Shown: piece after piece, positions 5,814-6,055 of the stretch
Layout of the letters: each line of letters begins with the position of its first letter
Position numbering within the stretch: the first letter of the stretch is position 1
Source of the DNA: Campylobacteraceae bacterium
Lineage (GTDB): Bacteria; Campylobacterota; Campylobacteria; Campylobacterales; Sulfurovaceae
DNA: 6,055 nt
NCBI GenBank assembly: GCA_027022775.1
Contig: JALVXO010000271.1
Location: 1-6,055, forward strand
Reading direction: 5' to 3'
Translations under genes and position numbers: made by a program
Notes under the pieces: generated by a model
What the model saw: only the letters and a program-made list of their open reading frames with translations
Database searches by the model: none
Told to the model about the DNA's origin: nothing

Positions 5814-5830
5814 GTGCGGCCGTGCCGCAC
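5814..5830. repeat. Hairpin GTGCGGC/GCCGCAC after a GTAGG motif
   Basis: GTGCGGC (5814-5820), loop CGT, GCCGCAC (5824-5830). It directly follows GTAG, and the same arrangement recurs at 5966-5991, so the two look like members of one modular repeat family. Confidence 0.75.
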
Positions 5831-5834
5831 AATT

Positions 5835-5862
5835 AGTGACAGTGACAGTGGACAGTGACAGT
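5835..5862 (+). repeat. Tandem AGTGAC/AGTGGAC repeat
   Basis: Units AGTGAC, AGTGAC, AGTGGAC and AGTGAC follow each other, then AGT. Most units are 6 nt and one is 7 nt, so this may be a heptamer array that lost single bases. Confidence 0.85.
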
Positions 5863-5874
5863 TTAGATTGCGTC

Positions 5875-5894
5875 ATTCCTGCGAAAGCAGGAAT
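5875..5894. repeat. 20-nt inverted repeat of the ATTCC...GGAAT (dRS3-like) type
   Basis: ATTCCTGC (5875-5882), GAAA tetraloop, GCAGGAAT (5887-5894). Its form resembles the Neisseria dRS3 pattern ATTCC(N)GGAAT and similar intergenic repeats in many proteobacteria, including the flanking CGTC and CCAGG. This is motif likeness only. Such elements can fold in RNA and are sometimes integration sites for other elements. Confidence 0.75.
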
Positions 5895-5904
5895 CCAGGG
5901 CCCA

Positions 5905-5960
5905 ATTAGAGATTAGAAATTAGAGATTAGAAAATAATCTGTAATCCGTATTCCGTAATC
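5905..5960 (+). repeat. Eight consecutive degenerate 7-nt units
   Basis: ATTAGAG and ATTAGAA alternate twice (a perfect 14-nt tandem duplication, 5905-5918 and 5919-5932). They pass without a gap into AATAATC, TGTAATC, CGTATTC and CGTAATC. The later units repeat part of the 35-nt repeat, so two word families join here in one 7-nt phase. Confidence 0.8.
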
Positions 5961-5969
5961 AGAACGTAG

Positions 5970-5991
5970 GTCGGGGTGCCCTCACCCCGAC
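5970..5991. repeat. Hairpin GTCGGGGTG/CACCCCGAC after a GTAGG motif
   Basis: GTCGGGGTG (5970-5978), loop CCCT, CACCCCGAC (5983-5991): a perfect 9-bp GC-rich stem and the strongest hairpin in the window. It follows CGTAG and a heptamer run, as the hairpin at 5814 does. No U-run follows on either strand, so it is not a simple terminator. Confidence 0.8.
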
Positions 5992-6055
5992 ATTTTAATG
6001 ATGTGATGCTTGGAAGATAGGAAGCAAAACTTATCTGTTTCATAAACCGTGGATT

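Larger units (their letters stand above)
5503..6055. other. Gene-free region of 553 nt, dense in hairpins and short repeats
   Basis: No reading frame here has a ribosome binding site, recognisable motif or gene-like composition. The stretch holds a 15-nt C run, four compact hairpins, a 35-nt perfect direct repeat and several stretches with a 7-nt period, each listed separately. The last 64 nt (5992-6055) show no gene and no strong structure. Confidence 0.8.

Noticed and set aside
5609..5830. A 73-codon open frame on the minus strand
   Set aside because: It is made almost wholly of the heptamer repeats and two hairpins, so the translation shows echoes such as RNTEYGL and RNTDYRL. It has no ribosome binding site or plausible protein composition.
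5927..6043. A 38-codon open frame on the minus strand (ATG at 6043)
   Set aside because: It has no ribosome binding site and passes through the 5970-5991 hairpin and a heptamer array; it looks like a chance frame.

Overview
The window looks like a Campylobacterota (Epsilonproteobacteria) chromosome. This rests on the protein types, on a divergent layout in which ileS and gatA share an operon beside a CinA-family gene, and on promoters that show a clear TATAAT but often no -35 box. I could not search a database, so genus is not assigned. Nothing here looks like phage, plasmid or a defence system.

Layout. (1) 1-3890, minus strand: a tightly packed operon read right to left. It holds ileS (isoleucyl-tRNA synthetase), then a 44-residue single-pass membrane protein starting at GTG inside the ileS stop, then gatA (amidotransferase subunit A). 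gatA overlaps the small gene by 11 nt and runs off the left edge after 335 codons. (2) 3891-4004: a short divergent promoter region with one TATAAT in each direction. (3) 4005-5060, plus strand: a 351-residue CinA-family protein with a good PncC-type NMN deamidase domain at the C-terminus and a shortened, unusual N-terminal half. (4) 5029-5107: an AT-rich terminator-like inverted repeat that runs into a textbook stable-RNA promoter (TTGACT, 17 nt, TATAAT). (5) 5146-5502: four tRNA genes, Lys(TTT), Glu(TTC), Val(TAC) and Asp(GTC), all with encoded CCA, preceded by a leader hairpin. (6) 5503-6055: 553 nt without a credible gene. It carries a run of 15 C, four strong hairpins (one of the ATTCC...GGAAT type) and several stretches with a 7-nt period.

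Functional theme. IleRS charges tRNA-Ile. GatA, with GatB and GatC encoded elsewhere, repairs Glu-tRNA(Gln) and Asp-tRNA(Asn), and the tRNA array supplies Lys, Glu, Val and Asp carriers, so most of the window serves translation. The CinA-family protein probably acts in pyridine-nucleotide salvage and is transcribed separately.

The genes are mostly ordinary housekeeping genes. The points most worth a second look are the heptamer-periodic repeat field with its poly-C tract, the conserved-looking small membrane gene between ileS and gatA, the altered N-terminus of the CinA protein, and a tRNA-Glu with C at position 37.
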